Below, one piece after another: positions 1 through 10,367 of a stretch of DNA of 64,000 bases. The stretch is from Spirosoma oryzicola. Lineage in GTDB: Bacteria; Bacteroidota; Bacteroidia; Cytophagales; Spirosomataceae. How positions within the stretch are numbered: position 1 is the first letter of the stretch; each line of letters begins with the position of its first letter. Both the position numbers and the translations under genes were made by a program. Location: contig NZ_CP089538.1 of assembly GCF_021233055.1 (NCBI RefSeq), forward strand, positions 167,501 to 231,500, given 5' to 3'. The notes beneath the pieces were generated by a model that was given only the letters and a program-made list of their open reading frames with translations, was not told the DNA's origin and did not search any database.

Positions 1-2186
<2,186 letters not shown>

Positions 2187-2306
2187 GTTGTTGCTGCAAA
2201 TGGAATGTGTGGAAATGTGTGTATTGAATTGTTTGTTTCTTTCTGTGGGGACAAAGACAACGCCATAAAGACATAAAGACTTTGAGCGCAAGCTCGACGA
2301 GTTCAA

Positions 2307-2421
2307 CAGGTTGGTGCGGTTAAGGCGGGTGAACACCTCTTCCATTTCGAACAGAGCCGTTAAGCCCCGTACTGCCGATGGTACTGCTGTCACAAGCGGG
2401 AGAGTAGGAAGGTGCCACCTG
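2307..2421 (+). rRNA. 5S ribosomal RNA
   Basis: The 115-nt stretch has the 5S core: ACACCTCTTCCATTTCGAAC, then GCCGTTAAGCCC, GCCGATGGTACTGC and GGGAGAGTAGGAAGGTGCC. The ends CAGGTTGGTGC and GTGCCACCTG can pair to close the molecule. It lies about 120 nt after the 23S gene and before a terminator, so it ends the rRNA operon. The ends are estimated to within a few bases. Confidence 0.95.
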
Positions 2422-2435
2422 GTGATATTGAGGGG

Positions 2436-2466
2436 AAAGGCCGTTAGCGGAAGCTAGCGGCCTTTT
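2436..2466 (+). terminator. rRNA operon terminator
   Basis: AAAGGCCG-TTAGC pairs with GCTAG-CGGCCTTTT around a GGAA loop. It ends in a T run just after the 5S gene, as a factor-independent terminator for the rRNA transcript. Confidence 0.85.
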
Positions 2467-2538
2467 GCTATTAAAGCCTATTCAACTGTAATTATCTCAA
2501 AAAGAAATAGACTCCTATAAATGTTCATAGCGACTTGT

Positions 2539-3000
2539 CTAAGCAGGTTGCAAATCGTTGATGGATGGCAATACAATCTTTTGTAATAACTGATCCTCTA
2601 GCAAGCCCGCCCAAGTGTTTAGATAAGTAACTACATCATCACGGACATTATGTTTCAGATAGCGCTTCTCCAAAGGCAAACGGAGTAGCACTTCTCTATC
2701 GTCCAACTTCTCAAGATGTTTTAAATCTTCTATCGTCAGACCATTCGTAATCATTTCGTTGATTATTAAGTCAATTGGCATTTGGCTGCTGGAACAATAA
2801 TCGTCAACCTGTTTGCTCCAATCGCCGTAACGCTCCATAGCGTATCGATGAATTTGATCTTTTGATAGTTTGGTCAGCTCTTGAGCGAGATTTCCGCAAT
2901 TGCAGCCTCCCATATGCCCCCATTGATAATGCGTACCGTTCTTAAGCTTTTGAGCCGTAACGCGCAGTGCATGTATTAATTCAGGTGTTGGACGTGCCAT
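2539..3000 (-). CDS. Hypothetical protein, cytoplasmic, 153 aa
   Basis: A 153-residue soluble protein I cannot assign to a named family. It begins MARPTPELIHALRVTA, followed by a glycine/cysteine-rich stretch HMGGCNCGNL at about 29-38. The rest is mostly helical and charged and ends near a DLQPA tail. There is no signal peptide or membrane segment. It sits alone between the rRNA operon and leuA, on the same strand as leuA but beyond leuA's strong terminator, so it probably has its own promoter in 3001-3080. The even reading frame and normal composition suggest a real gene. The two close cysteines could bind metal, but this is a guess. Confidence 0.7.
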   Translation of the reverse strand: MARPTPELIHALRVTAQKLKNGTHYQWGHMGGCNCGNLAQELTKLSKDQIHRYAMERYGDWSKQVDDYCSSSQMPIDLIINEMITNGLTIEDLKHLEKLDDREVLLRLPLEKRYLKHNVRDDVVTYLNTWAGLLEDQLLQKIVLPSINDLQPA

Positions 3001-3079
3001 GTCTAAAACGTTTATTGAATGATAATACTGTTATTGGCCGAACAGCTTGCTTATTGGTTTTGTTCGCTTGGCATAAATG

Positions 3080-3110
3080 AAAAAGCCCACCGACATGGTG
3101 GGCTTTTTTT
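3080..3110 (-). terminator. leuA terminator
   Basis: AAAAAGCCCACC and GGTGGGCTTTTTTT form a 12-bp stem around the short loop GACAT, with T runs on both strands. It begins at the leuA stop codon and can stop transcription from either direction. Confidence 0.9.
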
Positions 3111-4248
3111 ATCGGACCAATTCCATCAAATCTTTATCGTTTACTTCTTTTCGAATGTCTGCCATATCGAGGAAGCGTGTGTAGATACCGTCCAAAGTTG
3201 GTTTGTCGTAGCGGTATCCAAGCAATTCAAGTCGATGCTTTAGGGCGTGACGTCCACTTCGTGCCGTTAATACGATAGATGACTCCGGAACGCCGACATC
3301 CTGAGGCTTCATGATCTCATAGTTCTCCGAATGCTTTAGAAAACCGTCCTGGTGTATACCCGACGAGTGTGCGAAGGCATTGCGACCAACGATAGCTTTG
3401 TTCGCCTGAACAGGCATGCGCATCATTTGCGAGACAAGATTACTTACTGGAAATAGCCGGGTAGCATCGATGTTCGTGTAATAGCCAAGCTCCTTTTTCA
3501 CCTTTAAGGCCATAACGACTTCTTCCAGTGATGTATTGCCAGCACGTTCGCCGATGCCGTTCATAGTAACCTCAACCTGCCGCGCTCCATTCATGACGCC
3601 AGCCAGGGTATTAGCTGTAGCCAGGCCAAGATCATTGTGGCAATGAATCGATATGGTCGCTTGATGAACATTCGAAACGTGCTCGTATATATAGGCAATC
3701 TTTCTGCCGTATTCATCAGGCAGGCAATAACCTGTTGTATCCGGTACATTGACAACGGTTGCCCCTGCTCTGATAACCGCTTCGGTAAGCTGAGCTAGAA
3801 AGCTAAGATCAGCTCGTCCCGCATCTTCAGCGTAAAACTCCACATCTTCAACGTACGTCTTAGCGTGTTTAACCGCAGCAACGGCTTGCTCAAGGATCTT
3901 TTCCCGTGTACTGTTAAATTTGTTTCTGATGTGAATATCTGAGGAGCCAATACCTGTGTGAATCCGACCGCGTTTCGCCCACTTAAGCGCTTCACCAGCT
4001 GCGTCGATATCCCCTTTAACGGCACGGCTAAGAGCACAAATGGTCGGCTCGCTAACCGCTTTAGAAATTTCAACTACCGATTTAAAATCTCCGGGGCTAG
4101 ATATTGGGAAACCTGCTTCAATAATATCAACGCCCAGTCGTTCCAGCTCTTTAGCTACCACAATTTTTTCTTCAGTGGTTAACTGGCATCCCGGCACTTG
4201 TTCGCCGTCGCGTAGCGTGGTGTCGAAAATATAAACTCGTTGGCTCAT
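3109..4248 (-). CDS. leuA: 2-isopropylmalate synthase, short form without regulatory domain
   Basis: Condenses acetyl-CoA with 2-oxoisovalerate, the first committed step of leucine synthesis. The TIM-barrel signature DTTLRDGEQ is at 9-17, the metal-binding HCHND at 202-206 and NGIGERAGN at 230-238. The best start is the ATG at 4248; an in-frame extension upstream would begin inside the terminator hairpin and is not credible. At 379 aa it ends after the linker region and lacks the roughly 130-residue C-terminal allosteric (LeuA_dimer) domain of the 500+ aa enzymes. It lies downstream of leuB but after a 264-nt gap with its own promoter, a leader peptide and an attenuator, so it is transcribed separately. 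LeuA is favoured over homocitrate or citramalate synthase because a separate CimA is encoded nearby. Confidence 0.92.
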   Translation of the reverse strand: MSQRVYIFDTTLRDGEQVPGCQLTTEEKIVVAKELERLGVDIIEAGFPISSPGDFKSVVEISKAVSEPTICALSRAVKGDIDAAGEALKWAKRGRIHTGIGSSDIHIRNKFNSTREKILEQAVAAVKHAKTYVEDVEFYAEDAGRADLSFLAQLTEAVIRAGATVVNVPDTTGYCLPDEYGRKIAYIYEHVSNVHQATISIHCHNDLGLATANTLAGVMNGARQVEVTMNGIGERAGNTSLEEVVMALKVKKELGYYTNIDATRLFPVSNLVSQMMRMPVQANKAIVGRNAFAHSSGIHQDGFLKHSENYEIMKPQDVGVPESSIVLTARSGRHALKHRLELLGYRYDKPTLDGIYTRFLDMADIRKEVNDKDLMELVR

Positions 4249-4290
4249 ACCCGGTATTGATTGAACTGTATATAATTGACAAAGTAACGT

Positions 4291-4329
4291 AAAAAGATAA
4301 AGCCCTTTCATTTGGAGAAAGGGCTTTAT
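4291..4329 (-). terminator. leuA leader attenuator (terminator and antiterminator)
   Basis: On the minus strand a perfect 13-bp stem, ATAAAGCCCTTTC with GAAAGGGCTTTAT (arms 4317-4329 and 4297-4309, 7-nt loop), is followed at once by CTTTTT. This is a factor-independent terminator inside the leuA leader, about 48 nt before the start codon. Its 5' part, CCTTTCTCC (4314-4322), can instead pair over 8 bp with GGAGAAGG (4343-4350). That would form an antiterminator that excludes the terminator. GGAGAAGG can also pair with CTTCT in the leader peptide's Leu codons (4371-4379). Confidence 0.85.
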
Positions 4330-4352
4330 TTGCATAGAACAACCTTCTCCGT

Positions 4353-4403
4353 TTAAAAAACGCTTCTCTTTAGAAGTAGGCTATTCCAACAAATCGATAT
4401 CAT
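4353..4403 (-). CDS. leuA leader peptide
   Basis: A 16-codon frame reads [16 protein letters not shown] and then TAA. It contains two Ile, three consecutive Leu (CTA CTT CTA) and one Val codon, a composition expected of a branched-chain amino acid attenuation peptide. It lies between the leuA promoter (start site near 4435) and the leader terminator. Its Leu codons coincide with the RNA segment that pairs with the antiterminator strand. Inferred action: a ribosome stalled at Leu codons frees segment 2 to pair with segment 3 and prevents termination. It is too short for ordinary gene finding, and there is no clear Shine-Dalgarno sequence, as is usual in Bacteroidota. Confidence 0.78.
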   Translation of the reverse strand: MISICWNSLLLKRSVF

Positions 4404-4410
4404 ATTTTCT

Positions 4411-4422
4411 GCGAAATTTCGC
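4411..4422. promoter_or_regulatory. 12-bp palindrome, candidate operator (leuA copy)
   Basis: GCGAAATTTCGC is a perfect palindrome about 13-24 nt downstream of the predicted leuA start site and 7 nt before the leader-peptide ATG. The same 12 bp, with 2 further matching bases (CAG on the minus strand), occurs upstream of ilvD at 17041-17052. I found no third copy in the window. Confidence 0.55.
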
Positions 4423-4441
4423 TGCTTGCGTAAATACGCTA

Positions 4442-4472
4442 CAAAAGTAGCCAATTCATACAAAATTGCAAA
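4442..4472 (-). promoter_or_regulatory. leuA promoter (Bacteroidota sigma-A type)
   Basis: On the minus strand TTTG is followed after 19 nt by TACTTTTG (4442-4449). This matches the -33 TTG / -7 TAnnTTTG consensus at the expected spacing. The predicted start site is near 4435, giving a leader of about 190 nt. Confidence 0.8.
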
Positions 4473-4512
4473 TACCCGCAAAAATTTTTGTCTTTTACAA
4501 TGTAACTACAAA

Positions 4513-5592
4513 TCAGGCATTTAAGCGGCTGACTAGCTCCTTACCCATAGCTTCAGTTCCAAGTATTTTCTCCGCTGGGGTATTCTGATCGGCGATGTCC
4601 CGTGTACGGAATCCGGCCTTCAATACGGAATCGACAGCGTCGATGACTGCCTGGGCTTCGTCCTTCAAGCCAAAGGAAATGTCTAGAAGCAAGGCTGCTG
4701 ATAAAACCGAAGCAAGCGGATTGGCAACGCCTTTTCCTGTAATGTCATGCGCTGATCCGTGGATTGGTTCGTAGACTCCCGTATTATCGCCAACCGAAGC
4801 AGACGCGAGCATACCCATTGAACCTGCAATTTGGCTAGCTTCGTCAGTGAGGATATCACCGAACAAATTACCTGTTACAACTACGTCAAACCGCTTAGGA
4901 TCTTTAATCAGAAGCATGGCAGCTGCATCGATGAACTGATGCTCGACGGTTACGTCAGGGTATTCGGGCGACAGCGTTTGTACGACTTCCCGCCACAAGC
5001 GACTACTTTCTAAAACGTTTGCCTTATCAACGGAGCACAACTTCTTACCACGTGTACGGGCTGCTTCGAACGCTTTACGAACGATACGTTCAACTTCGTA
5101 CTTGCTGTAAATCATCGTATCATAAGCCGTATTTCCTTCATCGAGCCGCTCGCGTTTGCCGAAGTATACGTCACCCGTCAACTCGCGAAAGAAAAGAATG
5201 TCAGCACCCCGTAGAATTTCCGGCTTAATACTCGATGCTTCGAGAAGTTCGTCAAATAGCTTGATCGGGCGGAGGTTGGCATATAAGCCCAGCTCTTTCC
5301 GCATCTTCAATAGCCCCTGCTCAGGACGTACTTTAGCCGAAGGGTCGTTATCGTATTTGGGGTGACCTACTGCGCCGAAAAGAACAGCATCGGCAGCGCG
5401 CATTTTTTCTAATGTTTCGTCCGGTAGAGGAGAACCCGTAGCTTCGATAGCAACGTGGCCGATGAGTGCTTCATCGTAGGTGAATTCATGACCGAATTTC
5501 TGGGCTATTACTTCCAGAACCTGCTTACCTACGGTGGTTACTTCGGCACCGATGCCGTCGCCGGGAACTACGAGAATGTGTTTTTTTGCCAT
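4513..5592 (-). CDS. leuB: 3-isopropylmalate dehydrogenase
   Basis: Oxidises and decarboxylates 3-isopropylmalate to 2-oxoisocaproate with NAD; enzymes of this family also act on 3-methylmalate made from citramalate. The 359-aa length is standard. It starts [18 protein letters not shown] with the usual nucleotide-binding start. It carries the Asp-rich metal site [14 protein letters not shown] in its middle and [18 protein letters not shown] near the C-terminus, the NAD-selecting segment. It starts 2 nt after the cimA stop codon, so the two are almost certainly co-transcribed and perhaps translationally coupled. With leuCD it serves both the leucine and the citramalate routes. Confidence 0.96.
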   Translation of the reverse strand: MAKKHILVVPGDGIGAEVTTVGKQVLEVIAQKFGHEFTYDEALIGHVAIEATGSPLPDETLEKMRAADAVLFGAVGHPKYDNDPSAKVRPEQGLLKMRKELGLYANLRPIKLFDELLEASSIKPEILRGADILFFRELTGDVYFGKRERLDEGNTAYDTMIYSKYEVERIVRKAFEAARTRGKKLCSVDKANVLESSRLWREVVQTLSPEYPDVTVEHQFIDAAAMLLIKDPKRFDVVVTGNLFGDILTDEASQIAGSMGMLASASVGDNTGVYEPIHGSAHDITGKGVANPLASVLSAALLLDISFGLKDEAQAVIDAVDSVLKAGFRTRDIADQNTPAEKILGTEAMGKELVSRLNA

Positions 5593-5594
5593 GA

Positions 5595-7115
5595 TTAATC
5601 TAAAGTATTCAGCATTTTTTGGGTTGCCTTGATGGCTGATACGGTTTGGTCAGAGTCGAGGCCCCGGGTTTTAAATTCGCGATTTTTGTCTTTCCAGGTA
5701 ATGATTGTCTCGCAAAGAGCGTCGGTTCGCCCTCCCGTCGGAATCCGCACGGCGTAGTCGGTCAAAACGGGTAAGGTTTGGTTTTTCTTGCCGTAAATTT
5801 TCTTTAGCGCATTCATAAAGGCGTCGTACTGCCCGTCGCCCTGTGCACTCTCCTCAAATTGCTCTTCATTAATACGCATCCGGAGCGTGGCCGAAGGCTT
5901 CAGATCTTTTGAATGAGTCAGCACATAGTTAAGAATCTCTACCCGCGAGACGACAGCGTTTGTATTCAGCACGTCAGCAATGACGTACGGCAGATCTTCA
6001 CGGGTAACAACTTCTTTCTGATCACCTAGCTCAATAACCCGTTGGGTTACTTTTTTTAGGTCGTTTTCCGACAACTGGATCCCCAGTTCGCGCAGGTTAT
6101 TTTCAATGTTTGCCTTGCCTGACGTTTTTCCGAGGGCATAACTGCGTTTACGCCCAAAACGCTCGGGAAGCAGGGCGTTGAAGTACAGGTTATTTTTCTT
6201 GTCGCCATCGGCGTGAATACCTGCGGTTTGCGTGAATACGTTATCGCCTACAACAGGTTTGTTATCCGGAATCCGCAACCCGGAAAAGGTTTCGACAATC
6301 TTGCTGACCTGATAGAGCGACTTTTCAGTAACGCCCATTTTCACATCCGGCATAAAATCCCGGAGAGCGGCAATGGCGCTGGCCATCGGTGCGTTACCTG
6401 CCCGCTCGCCTAAGCCGTTAACAGTTAGGTGAATGCCCTGCGCGCCGGCACGTATACCTTCCAGCACGTTGGCAACACTGAGGTCATAATCGTTATGCGC
6501 GTGAAAGTCAAAATGAATCGTTGGGTAGCGGCTGACAAGCTGACTGATGAACGCATACGTTTCTGAAGGGGTAAGAATGCCGAGTGTATCCGGAAGGAGC
6601 GCCCGGCGGATTGGCTGGGTTTGAAGAAAGTCAAGCAGTTGAAAAACGTAATCGGGCGAGTTTCGCATGCCGTTGCTCCAGTCTTCCAGATAAACGTTCG
6701 TTTGCAAGCCTTCCTGCTGAGCCTCCTCGATAACTAATCGAATGTCGGCGAAATGTTCGTCTGGCGACTTTTTGAGCTGGTGGGTAAGGTGGTTGAGCGA
6801 ACCCTTGGTCAGTAAGTTCATCACCTTGGCACCGGATGCCCGCATCCAGTCGAGAGACGCTTTGCCGTCGACGAAGGTGAGTACTTCGATTTTGTCGAGT
6901 AAGCCAGCGCTAGCCGCCCAGGTGGTAATCTGTTGTACCGCTTCCAGTTCCCCGGCTGATACCCGCGCAGAAGCCACCTCTACCCGGTCTACCCTGACTT
7001 CGGTAAGCAGCAGCTGGGCCAGAGCCAATTTCTCAGAGGCAGAAAACGACACCCCGCTGGTTTGTTCACCGTCGCGGAGTGTCGTATCCATAATTTCAAT
7101 GTAACGGCGCTTCAT
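5595..7115 (-). CDS. cimA: (R)-citramalate synthase
   Basis: Condenses pyruvate with acetyl-CoA to (R)-citramalate, opening a threonine-independent route to 2-oxobutyrate and isoleucine. DTTLRDGEQ is at 10-18, HAHND at 205-209 and NGLGERAG at 233-240. The segments NLLTKGS (100-106), YLEDWSNG (142-149), [15 protein letters not shown] and [14 protein letters not shown] are those I recall from the Leptospira-type CimA. The protein keeps a full C-terminal regulatory domain (about 380-506, with [10 protein letters not shown]), where feedback by isoleucine is expected. It lies between leuD and leuB, whose products process citramalate as well as isopropylmalate. An alternative is a second isopropylmalate synthase, but the overall pattern favours CimA. 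Confidence 0.87.
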   Translation of the reverse strand: MKRRYIEIMDTTLRDGEQTSGVSFSASEKLALAQLLLTEVRVDRVEVASARVSAGELEAVQQITTWAASAGLLDKIEVLTFVDGKASLDWMRASGAKVMNLLTKGSLNHLTHQLKKSPDEHFADIRLVIEEAQQEGLQTNVYLEDWSNGMRNSPDYVFQLLDFLQTQPIRRALLPDTLGILTPSETYAFISQLVSRYPTIHFDFHAHNDYDLSVANVLEGIRAGAQGIHLTVNGLGERAGNAPMASAIAALRDFMPDVKMGVTEKSLYQVSKIVETFSGLRIPDNKPVVGDNVFTQTAGIHADGDKKNNLYFNALLPERFGRKRSYALGKTSGKANIENNLRELGIQLSENDLKKVTQRVIELGDQKEVVTREDLPYVIADVLNTNAVVSRVEILNYVLTHSKDLKPSATLRMRINEEQFEESAQGDGQYDAFMNALKKIYGKKNQTLPVLTDYAVRIPTGGRTDALCETIITWKDKNREFKTRGLDSDQTVSAIKATQKMLNTLD

Positions 7116-7118
7116 ACG

Positions 7119-7213
7119 TTAAAGAGCGAAAGAAGTAAATAAACAAAAGAGTGATCGTTTGGCGCTCCGCTAGTGCGATGTCCCGAACGTTCACTCTTCC
7201 GCTGGCTCTTTAA
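7119..7213 (-). other. Nested inverted repeats between leuD and cimA
   Basis: TTAAAGAGC (7119-7127) pairs with GCTCTTTAA (7205-7213). Inside it, AGAGTGATCGTT (7148-7159) pairs with AACGTTCACTCT (7186-7197) with one mismatch. The whole gap between the leuD stop and the cimA start can fold into one long structure without a T run. This suggests an RNA processing or stability element rather than a terminator. Confidence 0.45.
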
Positions 7214-7821
7214 AATGGCCTTGTCTCAGCAAAGGTTTCGATCTCCCCTTTCATCGAAAGCAGGTAATCAATGTCATCATAACCGTTGATGAGGTTATGC
7301 TTTTTGTAGCCATTGATGTTAAAGCTTTCACTCTCGCCCGTAACCAGCAACGTAATCGTCTGCGTTGGAAGATTGATTTCTAGTTCCGTGTTAGGGTCCG
7401 CATCGATAGCCGCGAAGATTTTCTCCAGAAACTCGGGGCTTACTTGTACGGGAAGGATACCAATGTTCAGCGAGTTATTGCGGAAAATATCGGCAAAGAA
7501 GCTCGATACAACACAGCGGAACCCGTAATCGTAAATCGCCCAGGCAGCGTGTTCACGGCTAGACCCACTACCGAAGTTTTTGCCGCCTACCAGAATTTTG
7601 CGGGGCGACCCTTCGCCCGAATAGGTCGGATTGTTCAGTACGAAATCTTGCTTAGGCGTATCGTCGTTGTTATAGCGCCAGTCGCGGAAAAGGTTGTCGC
7701 CGAATCCTTTGCGCTCCGTTGCTTTCAGAAAGCGGGCAGGGATGATTTGGTCCGTATCGACGTTCTCAATCGGCATCGGAACGGCAGTGCTACGCAGTAT
7801 AGTGAATTTGTCGTAAGCCAT
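7210..7821 (-). CDS. leuD: 3-isopropylmalate dehydratase small subunit
   Basis: Small (swivel-domain) subunit of isopropylmalate isomerase. With LeuC it interconverts 2- and 3-isopropylmalate, and can equally isomerise citramalate. The 203-aa length is typical. MPIENVDTDQIIPARFLK lies near residues 17-34, and the substrate-loop motif GGKNFGSGSSREHAAWA lies near the middle. It follows leuC after a 97-nt gap that holds a hairpin, and precedes cimA. Confidence 0.96.
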   Translation of the reverse strand: MAYDKFTILRSTAVPMPIENVDTDQIIPARFLKATERKGFGDNLFRDWRYNNDDTPKQDFVLNNPTYSGEGSPRKILVGGKNFGSGSSREHAAWAIYDYGFRCVVSSFFADIFRNNSLNIGILPVQVSPEFLEKIFAAIDADPNTELEINLPTQTITLLVTGESESFNINGYKKHNLINGYDDIDYLLSMKGEIETFAETRPF

Positions 7822-7858
7822 TTTTGTAGTCGTTCTATGTCACTTGCGCGGAATTAAT

Positions 7859-7903
7859 CGTCGTTAGCTGCCATTGAGTGTTTGGAATGACAGCTAACCG
7901 ACG
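7859..7903 (-). other. Intercistronic hairpin between leuC and leuD
   Basis: CGTCG-TTAGCTGCCATT pairs with AATGACAGCTAACCGACG, about 17 bp with one bulge and one mismatch, around a short loop. There is no T run on either strand. It is probably an RNA structure in the leuC-leuD gap rather than a strong terminator. Confidence 0.5.
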
Positions 7904-7918
7904 CAGAGCGCCATGACG

Positions 7919-9319
7919 TTAAATAAATTGACGGGGATCAGTTACTACACCGGTGACGGCAGCAGCGGCAGCTACCAGCGGACTTGCCAGCAAGGTTCTG
8001 GCACCTGGACCCTGACGACCTTCAAAGTTGCGGTTCGAGGTCGAAACAGCGTATTTGCCCGCTGGAATTTTGTCTTCATTCATCGCCAGACATGCGGAGC
8101 AGCCTGGTTGACGTAGTTCAAAACCGGCGGTAGTCAAGATATCGAGAATGCCTTCTTCCTTGATCTGCGATTCGACAATGTGTGAACCCGGCACAAGCCA
8201 GGCCGTTACGTTATCCGCTTTCTGACGACCTTTAACGATCGAGGCAAAGGCGCGGAAGTCTTCGATACGACCGTTGGTGCAACTGCCCAGAAACACAAAA
8301 TCAACGGGTTTGCCCAGCATCGATTCGTTTTCCGAGAAACCCATGTACTGAAGCGATTTCTTGTAGCTTGCGGCACCGTCTTTCACCGTTTCAGCTACTG
8401 GAATCTGACGCGTTACGCCGGTTCCCAATCCAGGATTGGTACCGTAGGTAATTTGGGGTTCAATAGCGGCTGCGTCGAAGGTCAGGTCAACGTCGAAGGT
8501 AGCGCCTTCGTCTGTTTTGAGCGTCTGCCAGTAAGGAACCAGTTTATCCCACTGTTCGCCCTGAGGAGCCAGTTCGCGTCCTTTCAGGTAGTTGAGCGTC
8601 GTCGCGTCAGGAGCGATGATACCCCCACGAGCACCCATTTCGATACTCATGTTGCAGACCGTCATCCGGCCTTCCATGCTCATATTCTCAAACACATCAC
8701 CCGCGTACTCGACGAAATAGCCGGTTGCGCCACTGGCTGAGATCTGCGAAATGATGTACAGAATCGCGTCTTTAGGCAACACCCCTTTACCCAGCGTACC
8801 GTTGACGGTAATGCGCATTTTCTTGGGTTTAGGCTGCATAATGCATTGAGTTGCCAGTACCATTTCTACTTCCGACGTACCAATACCGAAAGCGATAGCA
8901 CCAAACGCGCCGTGTGTTGAGGTGTGCGAATCACCACAAACAATGGTCATACCGGGTAACGTAATGCCGTTTTCTGGACCGACGACGTGTACGATACCGT
9001 TTTTGATATGGCCCAAACCCCAGTGCGAGATGCCATACTTGGTCGCGTTCCGTTCCAGGGCCGCCAGCTGATTAGCCGACAAAGGATCGGCAACCGGCAG
9101 GTGTTGATTAAGCGTTGGCGTGTTGTGATCGGCAGTCGCGAAGGTGCGTTGGGAAAACATCACGGGTACGTGGCGGCTTTCGAGACCAAGGAAAGCGACA
9201 GGACTGGTTACTTCGTGGATAAAATGACGGTCGATGAAGAAAACATCAGGGCCATCGTCAACGTGCCGGACAACGTGTGCGTCCCACACCTTATCGAACA
9301 AAGTTTTTGGAGTGCTCAT
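7919..9319 (-). CDS. leuC: 3-isopropylmalate dehydratase large subunit
   Basis: Aconitase-family catalytic subunit carrying the [4Fe-4S] cluster. The cluster cysteines are visible in [17 protein letters not shown] and in [15 protein letters not shown] near the C-terminus. [21 protein letters not shown] marks the family. At 466 aa it has the bacterial length. It is the first gene of the leuC-leuD-cimA-leuB run, 138 nt downstream of the araC-family gene. I saw no perfect TAnnTTTG promoter in that gap, so read-through from upstream remains possible. Confidence 0.97.
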   Translation of the reverse strand: MSTPKTLFDKVWDAHVVRHVDDGPDVFFIDRHFIHEVTSPVAFLGLESRHVPVMFSQRTFATADHNTPTLNQHLPVADPLSANQLAALERNATKYGISHWGLGHIKNGIVHVVGPENGITLPGMTIVCGDSHTSTHGAFGAIAFGIGTSEVEMVLATQCIMQPKPKKMRITVNGTLGKGVLPKDAILYIISQISASGATGYFVEYAGDVFENMSMEGRMTVCNMSIEMGARGGIIAPDATTLNYLKGRELAPQGEQWDKLVPYWQTLKTDEGATFDVDLTFDAAAIEPQITYGTNPGLGTGVTRQIPVAETVKDGAASYKKSLQYMGFSENESMLGKPVDFVFLGSCTNGRIEDFRAFASIVKGRQKADNVTAWLVPGSHIVESQIKEEGILDILTTAGFELRQPGCSACLAMNEDKIPAGKYAVSTSNRNFEGRQGPGARTLLASPLVAAAAAVTGVVTDPRQFI

Positions 9320-9457
9320 AACTATATAGATAACAAGTCTTAGGATTTTCTACCAAATCTTTCTGGCGTAGTAACAAGCGAGAAAGGTGGCTACAAATTT
9401 GCCAAATGTTCTTCGATTATACATCTCGCCATTCGTCCAGTGAATAGCGATTTTAGC

Positions 9458-10309
9458 TCAATGTACCTGTTTAGGTGTAAAACCGTATTGCTGTTTGTAC
9501 GCCTTTATAAAATGGGAAACGCTTTCGTAGCCAATTTCCATGCTAACTTCTGATACGTTCTTGACCGTATTTCGTAGTAAAAAATGCGCGTGCGTTAGCC
9601 GCTTCTGGCGAATCCATTGACCAGGTGACGTATGAAAGTGTTCTTCGAAATCACGTTTAAACGCCGACAAGCTCCGTCCCGACAAACGGGCCAGTTCGTT
9701 CATGGACAACGGTTTAAGTAAATAGGTACTCATGAGGTAATCAAGATCCGTTTTCTGGCCTTCGTAGATATGGCGAAGAATAGCTTTCAGTTGGTTGGAC
9801 GCATCCAGCTCAAGAAGGTGTAAAAGCAATTCCTGGAATTTGAGCCGAAGCAGTTCGTTCAGAAAAGGAGTTTTTGCCCCGAAGTAGGGGAGTAGTGAGT
9901 CGATAAACGTTACGAAAGTCGGTGATGAAGAGAAAGACAGGATCAGATCAGCAGGCAACGGGAGCGGAACCGGCAACGATTGGAAAAGGGCCAGATGCTG
10001 GCTAACAAATTCTTTCAGTAATTTCTCATTTACAAAAAAGACGAGGCTGCGGTAGCTGGAGTCAATAGACTCGTTCATGGAGTAGCACCCTCGCTGAAAA
10101 AATAGAATCTGCCCCTTGTGTACGTGCAGTTCCTGCGTGGGTGAGCTGAATTTCTTCTCTCCTTCCAGAATAACAATGACGGCATGTTCTTCAAAGAAAA
10201 CCTCGTTCCGTTCAGGATAGACATCGCTACGGTAAGCCACGAACGTCATTTCCTGAATTTTCAGGGATTGAAACTGATTCGCTTCGATAGAAGACGGCAC
10301 ACGGAGCAT
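9458..10309 (-). CDS. AraC-family transcriptional regulator
   Basis: A 283-aa regulator with an N-terminal cupin-like effector domain (about 1-170) and a C-terminal double helix-turn-helix (about 185-283). The signature appears as SMNELARLSGRSLSAFKRDF, then NVSEVSMEIGYESVSHFIKAY and the closing YGFTPKQV. It sits inside the branched-chain block, 58 nt after ilvA and before leuC on the same strand. A role in controlling ilv/leu genes is a reasonable inference, but AraC proteins near such operons can have other targets. The ligand cannot be read from the sequence. Confidence 0.88.
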   Translation of the reverse strand: MLRVPSSIEANQFQSLKIQEMTFVAYRSDVYPERNEVFFEEHAVIVILEGEKKFSSPTQELHVHKGQILFFQRGCYSMNESIDSSYRSLVFFVNEKLLKEFVSQHLALFQSLPVPLPLPADLILSFSSSPTFVTFIDSLLPYFGAKTPFLNELLRLKFQELLLHLLELDASNQLKAILRHIYEGQKTDLDYLMSTYLLKPLSMNELARLSGRSLSAFKRDFEEHFHTSPGQWIRQKRLTHAHFLLRNTVKNVSEVSMEIGYESVSHFIKAYKQQYGFTPKQVH

Positions 10310-10367
10310 GGAAAAGACAAATTAGCGGAAAAGGCAGACTACACCTGTCGGCTGGCGGGCTTCTGCG

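Noticed and set aside
2187..2306. tRNA gene in the 23S-5S spacer
   Set aside because: No cloverleaf, no GTTCGAATC-type T-arm and no CCA-end context could be found.
4249..4335. N-terminal extension of LeuA by 29 residues
   Set aside because: It would begin inside the terminator hairpin of the leader and adds no family sequence; the ATG at 4248 fits the LeuA start.
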